Shown here piece by piece: positions 53,274 through 61,257 of a DNA stretch of 64,000 bases (positions are counted from its first letter, which is position 1; each line of letters begins with the position of its first letter). The stretch covers positions 1,472,514 through 1,536,513 of the forward strand of contig NZ_JAFEUS010000002.1 in the NCBI RefSeq assembly GCF_027853335.1, given 5' to 3'. The DNA is from Leucobacter sp. UCMA 4100 (GTDB lineage Bacteria > Actinomycetota > Actinomycetes > Actinomycetales > Microbacteriaceae). The notes under the pieces were generated by a model. The model did not search any database, had not been told where the DNA came from, and saw nothing but the letters and a program-made list of their open reading frames with translations. Both the position numbers and the translations under genes were made by a program.

Positions 53274-53687
53274 CTACGACTCCGAACGGAGAGGAGGCTC
53301 CTCCTCTCCGTTCGTTTCGTTTTCCCGGTGAGGTGAATACTCACTGCTAGGGAAAGGATGTCCAATCTCCGCACTCTTAGGCGAGGTGCCGTCAAAGTGG
53401 GGAATCCGGGTTCGTCCCAGATAGATCTGATTCAAGTCGTGGAAAGCACCTAGCGATTCGTGCCTCCTCCTGGTGCCACCCACGACCCGAATCACCAAGC
53501 CGATGCCAATGACCGACCACAGAATAATCGTGAACCACGGCGTCCACGGCGCTTGAATCGCCAGTGATATCGCCCAAGCGGTGATCGCCAGAGCCACAAC
53601 AGTCCATACACCGCTCTTCAATAGGCGTTGACGTAGCAACAGAAACCCCCTTTCGCGAACGATACCGGCCAACGTAGGGCAGGGCAA
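53274..53687 (-). CDS. Small membrane protein with acidic tail
   Basis: Up to 137 residues, with two adjacent membrane helices (about 25-45 and 50-70), a basic loop (GGTRRRHE) and a polar Glu/Ser-rich tail. The start is uncertain: internal starts after GAAAGGGGG would shorten it by about 15 residues. It is convergent with the secreted protein gene, and the stop codons are only about 14 bp apart. Function unknown. Confidence 0.5.
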   Translation of the reverse strand: MPCPTLAGIVRERGFLLLRQRLLKSGVWTVVALAITAWAISLAIQAPWTPWFTIILWSVIGIGLVIRVVGGTRRRHESLGAFHDLNQIYLGRTRIPHFDGTSPKSAEIGHPFPSSEYSPHRENETNGEEEPPLRSES

Positions 53688-53891
53688 CTACTCCCCGAGC
53701 CCTCGCGCCGCGCACCTCGGCCTCGTGTTCTTCCTCATGTAATCAGCGATCTACGGCATATGACCCGTGAGTAGCTTCGTCGCGCTAGGCCGACCTTAAG
53801 TGTTGCCAAACACCCGAAATGCATGAGGAGCAGCCTCCGCCGCCTTCTCTGAATGGACGCAGGCTACGTTCATGTCGTAGGAGGCGACGAG

Positions 53892-56800
53892 TCAGAGCCC
53901 GATTCCACGTTCACGCTGTGAGTCCGAGCCTTGGCGTGTGGACGCTTCGGGTGAGGAGAGATGCCGTTGACGATGTTTGGCTTGCCGCTGCGCAAGTTCC
54001 CGCTCCACGCGTTTGATCTGAATGAGCTTGGCGGCATCGTTCACCGGCAGGCTGCGGATTTCCTCACTCTCGGCACGAAGGAGCGCTGCAAGGCCGCGGG
54101 CGTCGCGGGCGTCACGAGCGGGGTTGAGAGCGCGCATCCCGTACTGGTGAGCACGCGCGTTCTCAGGCCCGTACTCGCGGGCCAAGAGCGCCAGGCGTTC
54201 GTTGCGGTAACGCTCACCCGCTGTGGCCCGTTCGGCGTGCGCGGCTTCGACAGCTTGTTCAGCGTCGCGCACTCGGGCATCGGCTTCTGCTCGCCGCTCT
54301 GCGACCTGTGCTGCCCATTCGGGTAGCGCACTGGGTGTTCGTGTCGGTTCGGCCTCCCACGCATCGCGAAGGTGTGCCCGACTTGCTGCTGCTTGTTCGC
54401 TTGCAGCGCGGTGCTCATCGCGGGCCTTGCGCCGCCCGAACCGTCGAACAGCCGCGCGCCGCGTGTTCGCCGTCCTCTCTGCCTCGACGGCGGCAAGGTA
54501 TACCGCGCCGTCTTGTTGTGCTTGCTCAGTGAGTGGCGCGGCGACCTCCGCACGTACCCGTGCAACTTCTTCCTCGGCCCGGCGAAGCACGGCGGTACTC
54601 TCTTCGTTCTCGGCACGGTGTGCAGCGCGCTGGGCGTCGAGCCGGTTCGCGGTCTGCTCCCACTGCTCCGCCAATTGTTCTGCGTGTTCGGCTTCGCGGT
54701 CGAGCTTGGCGAGTTCTTCGGTGACGCGCTGGATCGGGCCGTTGCTGACGATGCCGCGTACTTCTTCGGCTGCTTGCGCGGTAGCGTGGTCGAGGCCACG
54801 GTCGGCGGGATCGCGCTCCATCGCGGCGACGAACTTCGCACGCGCATCCGCCAGGTTCTCGGCAGCGACGTGCAGCCGGTTGTGTTCGCGGCCTCGGGTC
54901 ATGCCGACGTAGACGCCTGCCGCGCTCGTCGCCTCAGTCAGGAACGTGTGCGAGGTGTCCACGGTCGCGCCTTGGACGCCGTACGCGGTGGCTGCGTAGG
55001 ACAGGTGCGCGTGGTCACTCACGTAGTCCGGTGGGAGGGCGACGGTGCGGGGGTTTCTGCGCCCGCTGCCGGTTTCGCGGGCGTAAACGGTGCCGCCGTC
55101 GGTGACGTGCTGGACGATCCATTGCTGCCGGTTCGCCACGCCCAGGTCGCTGTCGTTCTTGCGGGTCTGGATCAGGTCGCCGGCCCCGATGGGCAGTTCG
55201 TCGCTCCCGGTCGCTGTGATCGTGTCATCGACTTCGCCCGCCTCGGCTCGTCCGGTGCGGATGCGTTCGTTTAATGCGGTTGCGTCGTCGTTCGAGGTGA
55301 CTGTGATCGCTTCCCCCTTGGTAGCGTGGTCGGTGATGTGGTCGTGTGCCTGTTCCTCGTCCGCATGCAGCGTCACGAGCCCCATCGCGGTGAGCCGGTC
55401 GAACACGTCACCAGGGTTCTCCCGGTCACGCATCGTCAATGTGAGTGCCGCGTACTCGGCGTCGGTGAACCGGTGGAGTTCGGTCATGTCGTGGGTGCGG
55501 CCCCTGATCTGTGCGGCCATGTCGAGCACCCCACCCCGGCCAACGGCGGGGAGTTGCGCGCGGTCGCCGACCAGCGCGACGATTGCTCCTACTTCTTGGG
55601 TGATGGTGAGGAGGGCGTGGGCGGTGTCTTGGTCGAGCATCCCGGCCTCGTCCACGATCACCCGCTCACCCCGCAACAGCCGCGCATCGTCGGGCGGGCC
55701 GGTGTAGGAGCGCCCGGTGTCGGGGTCAACGTCGCCGTAAGTGAGGCGTGTCCACACGCCATCAGAGTTCCAGCGCCATCCGTACGCGTGCACGAGCGCT
55801 GCAACGGACGTGGCGGGGACGCCGAGCTCTCCATACGCGACCTGCGCCGCCCGCAGCGTCGGCGCAACCACCCGCGACGCACGCCCGTGCTCGATGGCGA
55901 CGTCGATAGCGGTGCGCAGCATCGTCGTCTTCCCGCTACCCGCAGCACCCTCCACGACCACGAGCGGGTCAGCCGATGCAACCGCGGCAGCAGCCACCGC
56001 CTGTCCTTCATCCAGCCCCGCAGCGCGTGCGGCCTCGGTCACGTCCGGATGCTCCGGCCCTTGCTCCGGTACAGCAGCGGTGAGCAGGTCGCGCAGCGCG
56101 GTTTCGGCGGCGACCACGGTGAGGCTGGTCAGGTGCGCGACATGCTCCGGCGGCGCCGCACCCGGCTGGAGCACGGAGAAACAATCCGCGACCGCAAGCT
56201 CAGTCACCAGCATGATGAACTCTCGCAACTCGGCCGGGGTTGCTTGCACGCCGTGTTCGGTGGTGATACGGGTGACATGCTCCTGCACCGCATGCCGTGT
56301 CCATGCTGATGATGCGGCGGCGCAGCGATCCAGCGCCCGCGATGCAACCTCCTGCACACTCAGATCATCCACCCGCACCGGGCGTTGCACGGTGCTGCGT
56401 CGACGTGCAGCGGGGTCGTATCCGGCATCGGCGAGTTCCTGCACCCACCATTCCTCGTTCTTCAGATCAGCAGGCTTCTTCCCTGGCCGCTGATGTGCCC
56501 ATGCGATGCGCTGCAACCTTGCCGTCATCACCGGGCCCAACTCCTCACCCGGATGCGCAGCCTCCCATTCGGCTTCGAGCCGGTCAAGGTTGCGCCTGAT
56601 CTGCGCCGATCGCTTCGACATGACGCCGTTGAACGTCTGCAACTCCGCCACCTCACCGGACACCGGGTCGAGAGTCAGCCCGTGCTCAGCGAGGGTCTGC
56701 GCGAGGTGCGGGTGCGCGGCGATGACCGCGGTGCCGAGTGCACGGATCGCTCCCTGCTGCCTGAACAACCCCGCAGTGTCCAGCGCCCGCCACTTCCCAG

Positions 56801-57347
56801 CCGCGAAGATGCGTGTACCGATCTGCATATGGATATGCCGGTGCGGATCACCCGCCCGCGAGGTCTTGTGAGTGATTCCGACGACCTGCATCTGTTCGAT
56901 AGGCAACACTTCCCGTTGGTCGCGCGGCCCGACCCTGGTGACGGAGTGCTGACCAAGCCACCGGCGAATCTCAGCCAGCGCGTCCTGCTGAGCGACATCG
57001 AGCGCTTCCGAGACTTCGGGGCGGAGGGCGGCGGCAACCGACAGGGACTTGGGGGCGTTGATCGTCATCTCCGCGAACAACGGCGACCCCTTTGACCTCT
57101 CGCCAGGCTTGCGTGGAGTGCCCATCTGCTCGCCGGTGACCGGGTTGATCCAGTCCACCCACCCCTCGTACTCCTTTGCCGACAGGGAACGAGAAGCGGT
57201 GACCTCGCCCTTGCCGTCGAGTACAGCGTACTGGGCGATGGCGTTGTCAGCGCCGAGGTAGTACTCGTCCGCCCCGGAGCGGTCGGCCTCGACATAGCGG
57301 CGTGCGGCAGCACCCGAGCCGCGGAACAGGATCACGCCACCTTTCAC
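53892..57347 (-). CDS. Intact TraA/MobF-type relaxase-helicase of the inserted element
   Basis: This protein of about 1,151 residues has the relaxase start KGGVILFRGSGAAARRYVEAD...DEYYL with tyrosine candidates, MTINAPKSLSVAAAL, and the metal-binding DPHRHIHMQIG. The helicase domains show Walker A VEGAAGSGKTTML, Walker B VIVDEAGMLD and later AYGVQGATVDTSH and GMTRGREHNRLHV. A long charged coiled coil forms the C-terminus. It would nick the element's oriT and unwind the strand for transfer. The GTG start follows GGGAGG, which lies in a palindrome upstream. Family identity is firm, and it is only distantly similar to the interrupted relaxase. Confidence 0.95.
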   Translation of the reverse strand: MKGGVILFRGSGAAARRYVEADRSGADEYYLGADNAIAQYAVLDGKGEVTASRSLSAKEYEGWVDWINPVTGEQMGTPRKPGERSKGSPLFAEMTINAPKSLSVAAALRPEVSEALDVAQQDALAEIRRWLGQHSVTRVGPRDQREVLPIEQMQVVGITHKTSRAGDPHRHIHMQIGTRIFAAGKWRALDTAGLFRQQGAIRALGTAVIAAHPHLAQTLAEHGLTLDPVSGEVAELQTFNGVMSKRSAQIRRNLDRLEAEWEAAHPGEELGPVMTARLQRIAWAHQRPGKKPADLKNEEWWVQELADAGYDPAARRRSTVQRPVRVDDLSVQEVASRALDRCAAASSAWTRHAVQEHVTRITTEHGVQATPAELREFIMLVTELAVADCFSVLQPGAAPPEHVAHLTSLTVVAAETALRDLLTAAVPEQGPEHPDVTEAARAAGLDEGQAVAAAAVASADPLVVVEGAAGSGKTTMLRTAIDVAIEHGRASRVVAPTLRAAQVAYGELGVPATSVAALVHAYGWRWNSDGVWTRLTYGDVDPDTGRSYTGPPDDARLLRGERVIVDEAGMLDQDTAHALLTITQEVGAIVALVGDRAQLPAVGRGGVLDMAAQIRGRTHDMTELHRFTDAEYAALTLTMRDRENPGDVFDRLTAMGLVTLHADEEQAHDHITDHATKGEAITVTSNDDATALNERIRTGRAEAGEVDDTITATGSDELPIGAGDLIQTRKNDSDLGVANRQQWIVQHVTDGGTVYARETGSGRRNPRTVALPPDYVSDHAHLSYAATAYGVQGATVDTSHTFLTEATSAAGVYVGMTRGREHNRLHVAAENLADARAKFVAAMERDPADRGLDHATAQAAEEVRGIVSNGPIQRVTEELAKLDREAEHAEQLAEQWEQTANRLDAQRAAHRAENEESTAVLRRAEEEVARVRAEVAAPLTEQAQQDGAVYLAAVEAERTANTRRAAVRRFGRRKARDEHRAASEQAAASRAHLRDAWEAEPTRTPSALPEWAAQVAERRAEADARVRDAEQAVEAAHAERATAGERYRNERLALLAREYGPENARAHQYGMRALNPARDARDARGLAALLRAESEEIRSLPVNDAAKLIQIKRVERELAQRQAKHRQRHLSSPEASTRQGSDSQRERGIGL

Positions 57348-57358
57348 GCCTGCCACCA

Positions 57359-57388
57359 CCTCCCTCATGAGTCGTCTCATGAGGGAGG
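57359..57388. promoter_or_regulatory. 13-bp inverted repeat before the relaxase gene, candidate oriT or operator
   Basis: Perfect arms CCTCCCTCATGAG and CTCATGAGGGAGG enclose TCGT, 11 bp before the relaxase GTG. The ribosome site is inside one arm, so the hairpin could also limit translation. MobF relaxases often bind an inverted repeat near nic just upstream of their own gene. Confidence 0.6.
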
Positions 57389-57453
57389 TGCGCACGCCCC
57401 ACCAACGGTGGCATACGTGCATTGATTTATTGATTTGTTAGGGGAGAGGATTC

Positions 57454-57537
57454 GTGACGGTGCTGACGGCGGCTCTGATGTCGGGGACGCCTATTCCGTA
57501 TAGCGAATTGGAACGTTGGGAAGTTCCGCGGCTTTGA
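57454..57537 (+). CDS. Possible 27-codon mini-gene or truncated gene
   Basis: A GTG with a good GGGGAGAGG site opens VTVLTAALMSGTPIPYSELERWEVPRL and stops. The strong ribosome site suggests a real start, but the product is very short and may be the remains of a regulatory protein such as a winged-helix or MobC-like factor. It is divergent from the relaxase gene. Confidence 0.3.
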   Translation: MTVLTAALMSGTPIPYSELERWEVPRL

Positions 57538-57602
57538 CAGTTCGGATGACTTGACGTGTGGAGCATCCGGCTTCTAACGCGACAATGCGCTGAAAGTGAG
57601 AT

Positions 57603-57908
57603 CTATTGAGCGGTTGAAGCTGAGAGGGCGGTCAGGGCTGTGAGGTGGTTGTGGAAGGCGAGCCGACCAGAAGGGCTGAGGCGGACCCAGACTCGGCTCT
57701 TCCCGCCACGGGCTGCGCGGCGCTGTACAACATATCCTGCGTCTATGAGCGTGGAGAGTTGCTTACTCAATGCAGAGTCAGTTGTTTGGAGGAGATCGCG
57801 GAGCGTCGAGAATTCTTCCTCTGTCACCGGATCGAGTAGTGCGCAGATCCGCAATCGTGGGATTGGATGTATCACCGGATCGAGCGATGAAAGCACGGGG
57901 ACTGTCAC
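57603..57908 (-). CDS. Winged-helix regulator (HTH_34-like), pair A
   Basis: This 101-residue protein has PRLRICALLDPVTEEEFSTLRDLLQTTDSALSKQLSTLIDAGYVVQRRAARGGKSRVWVRLSPSGRLAFHNHL, the compact MarR/HTH_34 winged helix. A clear paralogue is encoded at 59562-59870. The GTG overlaps the stop of the membrane-protein gene (GTGA), giving a membrane-protein/regulator pair. It likely represses its own operon through TTTCC-N5-GGAAA palindromes upstream of the first gene. Confidence 0.82.
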   Translation of the reverse strand: MTVPVLSSLDPVIHPIPRLRICALLDPVTEEEFSTLRDLLQTTDSALSKQLSTLIDAGYVVQRRAARGGKSRVWVRLSPSGRLAFHNHLTALTALSASTAQ

Positions 57909-58360
57909 TTTCCGATATGGCTGACCTGGCGCGCCCAGGAGCGGTCCATGAGGGGGGCCAAGGTTGTGACGATGGTGAACATGATGATCGCCGCGACCAT
58001 AGGCACCCACCACCAGCCTTGCTCGGCGTAGACCGCCCGGCTAAGACCACCGATGATACCTGCCAGGAGCGCGAACCCTAAGAGCTGTGCCACCATCCGC
58101 CCTGACAGTTTGATCTTCCTTACGGCCGTCGGCTGCTTCCATGCCACAACGACCGCAATCACGACCACGGCGGCAAGGGGAACGACGAGCTGGAACACTA
58201 CGGGCCAGCTTGACGTATAAGGCAGGAGTGCGAGCACGGATAGAAATAACCCGAGCATCACCCAGTAGCGTCGTGGGCGTTGTAGCCGCTCCGCATTGAG
58301 CTTCTGAGCCTCTTCAACGACATCCAGAGCTTCACGAGCATCATCAGCATCATTTTCCAT
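57905..58360 (-). CDS. Four-span membrane protein, pair A
   Basis: This protein of about 151 residues has an acidic N-terminal helix (ENDADDAREALDVVEEAQKL), four membrane helices and a short tail. The ATG at 58360 lies inside the palindrome TTTCC-N5-GGAAA, seven bases after TAGAGT, so transcription is probably leaderless and operator-controlled at the start codon. No catalytic motif is seen. Its coupling to a winged-helix regulator and the mirror-image pair next door suggest a sensor or stress-response unit of unknown trigger. Confidence 0.75.
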   Translation of the reverse strand: MENDADDAREALDVVEEAQKLNAERLQRPRRYWVMLGLFLSVLALLPYTSSWPVVFQLVVPLAAVVVIAVVVAWKQPTAVRKIKLSGRMVAQLLGFALLAGIIGGLSRAVYAEQGWWWVPMVAAIIMFTIVTTLAPLMDRSWARQVSHIGK

Positions 58361-58368
58361 ACTGGAAA
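58354..58368. promoter_or_regulatory. TTTCC-N5-GGAAA operator over the pair A start codon
   Basis: TTTCCATACTGGAAA is a perfect dyad with the start codon in its centre. It is one of two identical-format sites upstream of pair A. Confidence 0.65.
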
Positions 58369-58376
58369 CTCTAGCA

Positions 58377-58401
58377 GTCTCTTTCCCTCCTGGAAAGAGA
58401 C
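58377..58401. promoter_or_regulatory. Second TTTCC-N5-GGAAA operator of pair A
   Basis: Arms GTCTCTTTCC and GGAAAGAGAC pair perfectly around CTCCT. The core has the same TTTCC-N5-GGAAA format as the site 28 bp away (centre to centre), consistent with two sites for the pair A regulator. Confidence 0.68.
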
Positions 58402-58657
58402 GTTTGCTGTCGGCGTGAGGGAGCTGCGCGCGACCGTCGACAACAGGGCTGCGATGCTTTTGAAAAGCTTCAAGGCGTGCGGACTGCAGTTCGGGCCTGC
58501 GATTCGAGGGCGGAAGGTGCGTGCCGGGGTTTGGTTTGGATTGCAAGCCTTGAATGCTTAGGGGATGTATCTACTGGTGAACTCTGGTGAGAAATTGGCA
58601 AAGACCAAGGCCTGCCTTTGGTTCAAGTCGCCTCGGGCCGCTCCTGGTTCAGCAGGG

Positions 58658-58686
58658 TTGTAGTACGTTTCTTTCCTGCATATACT
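58658..58686 (+). promoter_or_regulatory. Sigma-A-type promoter of pair B, leaderless
   Basis: TTGTAG (58658-58663) and TATACT (58681-58686) are separated by 17 bp, and the ATG of the membrane-protein gene begins six bases later, so the transcript should start at or next to the start codon. Confidence 0.72.
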
Positions 58687-58692
58687 TGCTAG

Positions 58693-59565
58693 ATGGAAAG
58701 TAGAAGCACTCAACCTTCGCCCGGGGAAGCAGCACGCTTGCTGCGGAGTCACGACGAAACTCGCGAACGAGCGGAGCAGCGGGCGGCTTCCCGGCCTTTC
58801 GCGCTGTTCATGCTGGGGGCAGCGGTCGCTATCGCAGCCTATGTGGGTGTGTTCCTGTTCTCTTTCGGCGGTCGATCCATCGAGGAGTCGACTCCCGGGC
58901 TTGGTACCTACTCCACATCTCTCCTGGTGTTTCCGATCTTGCTCTTCAGTGTTCTGGTCAGTGGGGCGCGTGAGCGGTTCGGTGTGCGCACGACCCCGTC
59001 ACTCCACTACTGGATCGCCGTCGGAGTCATCCTCGCCAGTTTCTTGGCACTGCTCGCCCTGAGTGTCATTGGCGTCACTTACCCATGGTGGTTGACCATG
59101 TTCTTGCCGGTCGCCTTGTTCGGGGTGATGGCATTCAAGCCGGTCCGACAGCTCCGGAATGGGCGGACACCTGATGACGAGAGATGGGTCAACGAGCCGC
59201 TGAGCCGGCCAGCCCGGTGGACGACAGCAATTACTGGGACCACGTTAGGTGCTGTCGCCGCGGTCAGTCCTCAGGTGTGGTTTCCCGTTGTGCAGGTGGT
59301 GGTCTCGGTGCTGATCTTGGTCGCGATCATTGGCTACCGTTCTCGCTGGGGACTGGCACGGACGGGGCTTGAGTGGGGGCCAATCCATTGGGGTGCGTTT
59401 GCGATCACGGTCGGCATTCTGTTTGCACTCACAGCGCTACTGGTGCGCACGGACTGGATTACCGGATGGGTAGCGGTCGCTCTCGGCCTGGCCGCAGCTG
59501 CCCCCATGGTCATTGCCGCATTCCTACCGATCCGTGCTCAACGTAACCAAGAAGCGGGAGCATGA
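58693..59565 (+). CDS. Polytopic membrane protein, pair B
   Basis: This 290-residue protein has about eight hydrophobic helices in two blocks separated by a charged loop (RQLRNGRTPDDERWVNEPLSR). Its N-terminus (EAARLLRSHDETRERAEQRA) is charged like that of the pair A membrane protein. No catalytic motif is visible. The stop overlaps the regulator start (ATGA). Mirror-image arrangement to pair A suggests a duplicated and diverged module. Confidence 0.75.
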   Translation: MESRSTQPSPGEAARLLRSHDETRERAEQRAASRPFALFMLGAAVAIAAYVGVFLFSFGGRSIEESTPGLGTYSTSLLVFPILLFSVLVSGARERFGVRTTPSLHYWIAVGVILASFLALLALSVIGVTYPWWLTMFLPVALFGVMAFKPVRQLRNGRTPDDERWVNEPLSRPARWTTAITGTTLGAVAAVSPQVWFPVVQVVVSVLILVAIIGYRSRWGLARTGLEWGPIHWGAFAITVGILFALTALLVRTDWITGWVAVALGLAAAAPMVIAAFLPIRAQRNQEAGA

Positions 59566-59870
59566 CACACCCGAGACACCGCCTGGATGATGCGTTCCAG
59601 ACCCCGATCCGCCTTTCCCTTATGGCCGCGCTCGGGAAGGATAACGAACTCGATTTCCGTACCCTTCGCGAGCTGCTGGAGACCGACGACTCCAACGTGA
59701 GCAAGGCAGTCTCACACCTGGAACGTGCCGGGTACGTCAAAGCCACCAAAGGGTATGTCGGGAACAGACCGCGGACCTGGGTCAGGGCCACCTCCAAAGG
59801 ACATCGGGCGTACCGTGATCACCTGCTCGCGCTACACGCGATCACCGGCGGAACACAAGAACACTCATGA
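59562..59870 (+). CDS. Winged-helix regulator (HTH_34-like), pair B
   Basis: This 102-residue protein has TPIRLSLMAALGKDNELDFRTLRELLETDDSNVSKAVSHLERAGYVKATKGYVGNRPRTWVRATSKGHRAYRDHLLAL, homologous along its length to the pair A regulator. Such stand-alone winged helices sense a ligand or protein partner and repress nearby genes. It is translationally coupled to the membrane protein upstream. Confidence 0.85.
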   Translation: MTHPRHRLDDAFQTPIRLSLMAALGKDNELDFRTLRELLETDDSNVSKAVSHLERAGYVKATKGYVGNRPRTWVRATSKGHRAYRDHLLALHAITGGTQEHS

Positions 59871-59976
59871 CCCCAGATAAAGGGATTACATCCATCCGGT
59901 GCATTGGCGGCGCGCTCACGCGAAGCCAAAGATGCCCATCTGGGCCCTCAGGCGTGGCCAGGAAACATCGGTTTCG

Positions 59977-60402
59977 TCAGCCGACGGCGACGAGTGTCGA
60001 CCAGGCGACATCGATCACGCAAAGACTATCGTCGGTTTCGCGGTAGAAGACGTCGCCGGGATGTTTGTCGCCGGGAGTCGCCCCCTCGGGAAGGCCCTCC
60101 AAATTGATGTTCCACTGCGGGTCGAGGGGTGCTTGTTCATCCCAGTAGTCGGCAACGAACCGTTCCGGCTCGCCTGCGGAACGGCCTTCCCAATCTTTTG
60201 CCGTGCCGAGGTCGGCTTCGGCGTCTTCGCAGAGGAGATCGGATGTTCCGTCAGAAGCGAGGTCTTTGATGAGGTTCTCGGTAGTCCGGATAACCTGAGC
60301 GCCATCGTTCCCCCATATTAGTGTGTCAGCGGAGCAGCCACTCAAGGCCGCTGCGCACACGGTTGCGAATCCGGCAAGAGCGAGGGCGCGACGTGGCTTC
60401 AT
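59977..60402 (-). CDS. Small lipoprotein of unknown function
   Basis: This 141-residue protein has a signal peptide with lipobox LSGC and an acidic mature domain with two further cysteines (LLCEDA and SLCVIDV), which may form a disulfide. Length and pattern fit many actinobacterial lipoproteins of unknown family. It is convergent with the pair B regulator. Confidence 0.75.
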   Translation of the reverse strand: MKPRRALALAGFATVCAAALSGCSADTLIWGNDGAQVIRTTENLIKDLASDGTSDLLCEDAEADLGTAKDWEGRSAGEPERFVADYWDEQAPLDPQWNINLEGLPEGATPGDKHPGDVFYRETDDSLCVIDVAWSTLVAVG

Positions 60403-60969
60403 GCTGTGAGGCTACAAGATGGCAGGCGCACGCGTCACTTCGGGCAGAGGCTCCTAGTGCCTGCGTGATTCTTTGTATGTGCCTGCTCCGCGTTGGCATG
60501 CAGGCACCAGGTCCCGGTCGGAGCGCGCTGTTGAATGCGCCATCACGACGGCCTGAGTATTCGCCCGGCACTGTGCAACAGGGGTGTCGCCCCCGCCCCC
60601 TGTCAGCAGTCGGTGGTGTTGTCGGCTGGGTTCCGTACCTATCCTGTGACGGAGACTCCGAGGCGTCGGGAAAGCTGGCAGGGTGACCTGTGTCAAGTTT
60701 CGGTGTGCCTGGATTCTGTATATCCACACGAACGACGCTCACGGTCGCCGCCCAATGATGAGCCATTCAGGTGGCCCAAAAGGAGACGCTGCGGGGGTGT
60801 CGAATCGGCACACCCGCTCTGAGGGGTGGGGTCCGATGCTTCGCCGGCACGGGTCGTCATGAATTCCGGCACCACCCTGTGACCGCAACCGGGTCAGAGG
60901 TGCACATATAGTACCTCAAAAGTCAAGGAACCCCTAGATGTTGTGGTTTGTGGTGCGTACCTGTCAGGT
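60403..60969. other. Region without a supportable gene
   Basis: About 570 bp between the lipoprotein gene and the small gene near the integrase. Short frames occur on both strands, but none has a start signal or domain. The last part should contain the promoter of the small gene. Confidence 0.4.
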
Positions 60970-61191
60970 ATGAACACCATTACTGACATCTCATCCAGCA
61001 GAAAACCCGCGACGACGAAGCCGCCTCCGATGCAAGCACGACGCCAGGTGCAGGCACCTGGCGAGCTGCCGCCTGCGTTCGATGCGGATGCGTTCACGCG
61101 GGAGGCGTGTGAACGGTCGGGGGTGACGTTCGGGGTCACCGACCCGGTCGCGCTGTCGAAGCTGCGCGTTCTTACACGCCCCAGCACCTGA
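60970..61191 (+). CDS. Small protein near the integrase, possible directionality factor
   Basis: This 73-residue protein has a disordered, basic Ser/Thr/Pro/Gln N-terminus and a short folded end (DADAFTREACERSGVTFGVTDPVALSKLRVL). It is convergent with the serine integrase gene, across a shared terminator. Recombination directionality factors of serine integrases are small, poorly conserved and often encoded nearby, so it is a candidate, but no motif proves it. Confidence 0.5.
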   Translation: MNTITDISSSRKPATTKPPPMQARRQVQAPGELPPAFDADAFTREACERSGVTFGVTDPVALSKLRVLTRPST

Positions 61192-61208
61192 GCGCGGTTT
61201 GCCCGGCG

Positions 61209-61242
61209 AACGGCGCAGGAGATTCATCTTTCCTGCGCCGTT
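61209..61242. terminator. Bidirectional hairpin terminator
   Basis: Perfect 12-bp arms AACGGCGCAGGA and TCCTGCGCCGTT enclose 10 bases between the convergent small gene and the integrase gene. Confidence 0.8.
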
Positions 61243-61257
61243 GATGTGTGCCCAGGG

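Noticed and set aside
58650-58665. TTGTAGTACG near pair B as a metal-type operator
   Set aside because: It lacks the CTACA half and fits better as the -35 element of a normal promoter.
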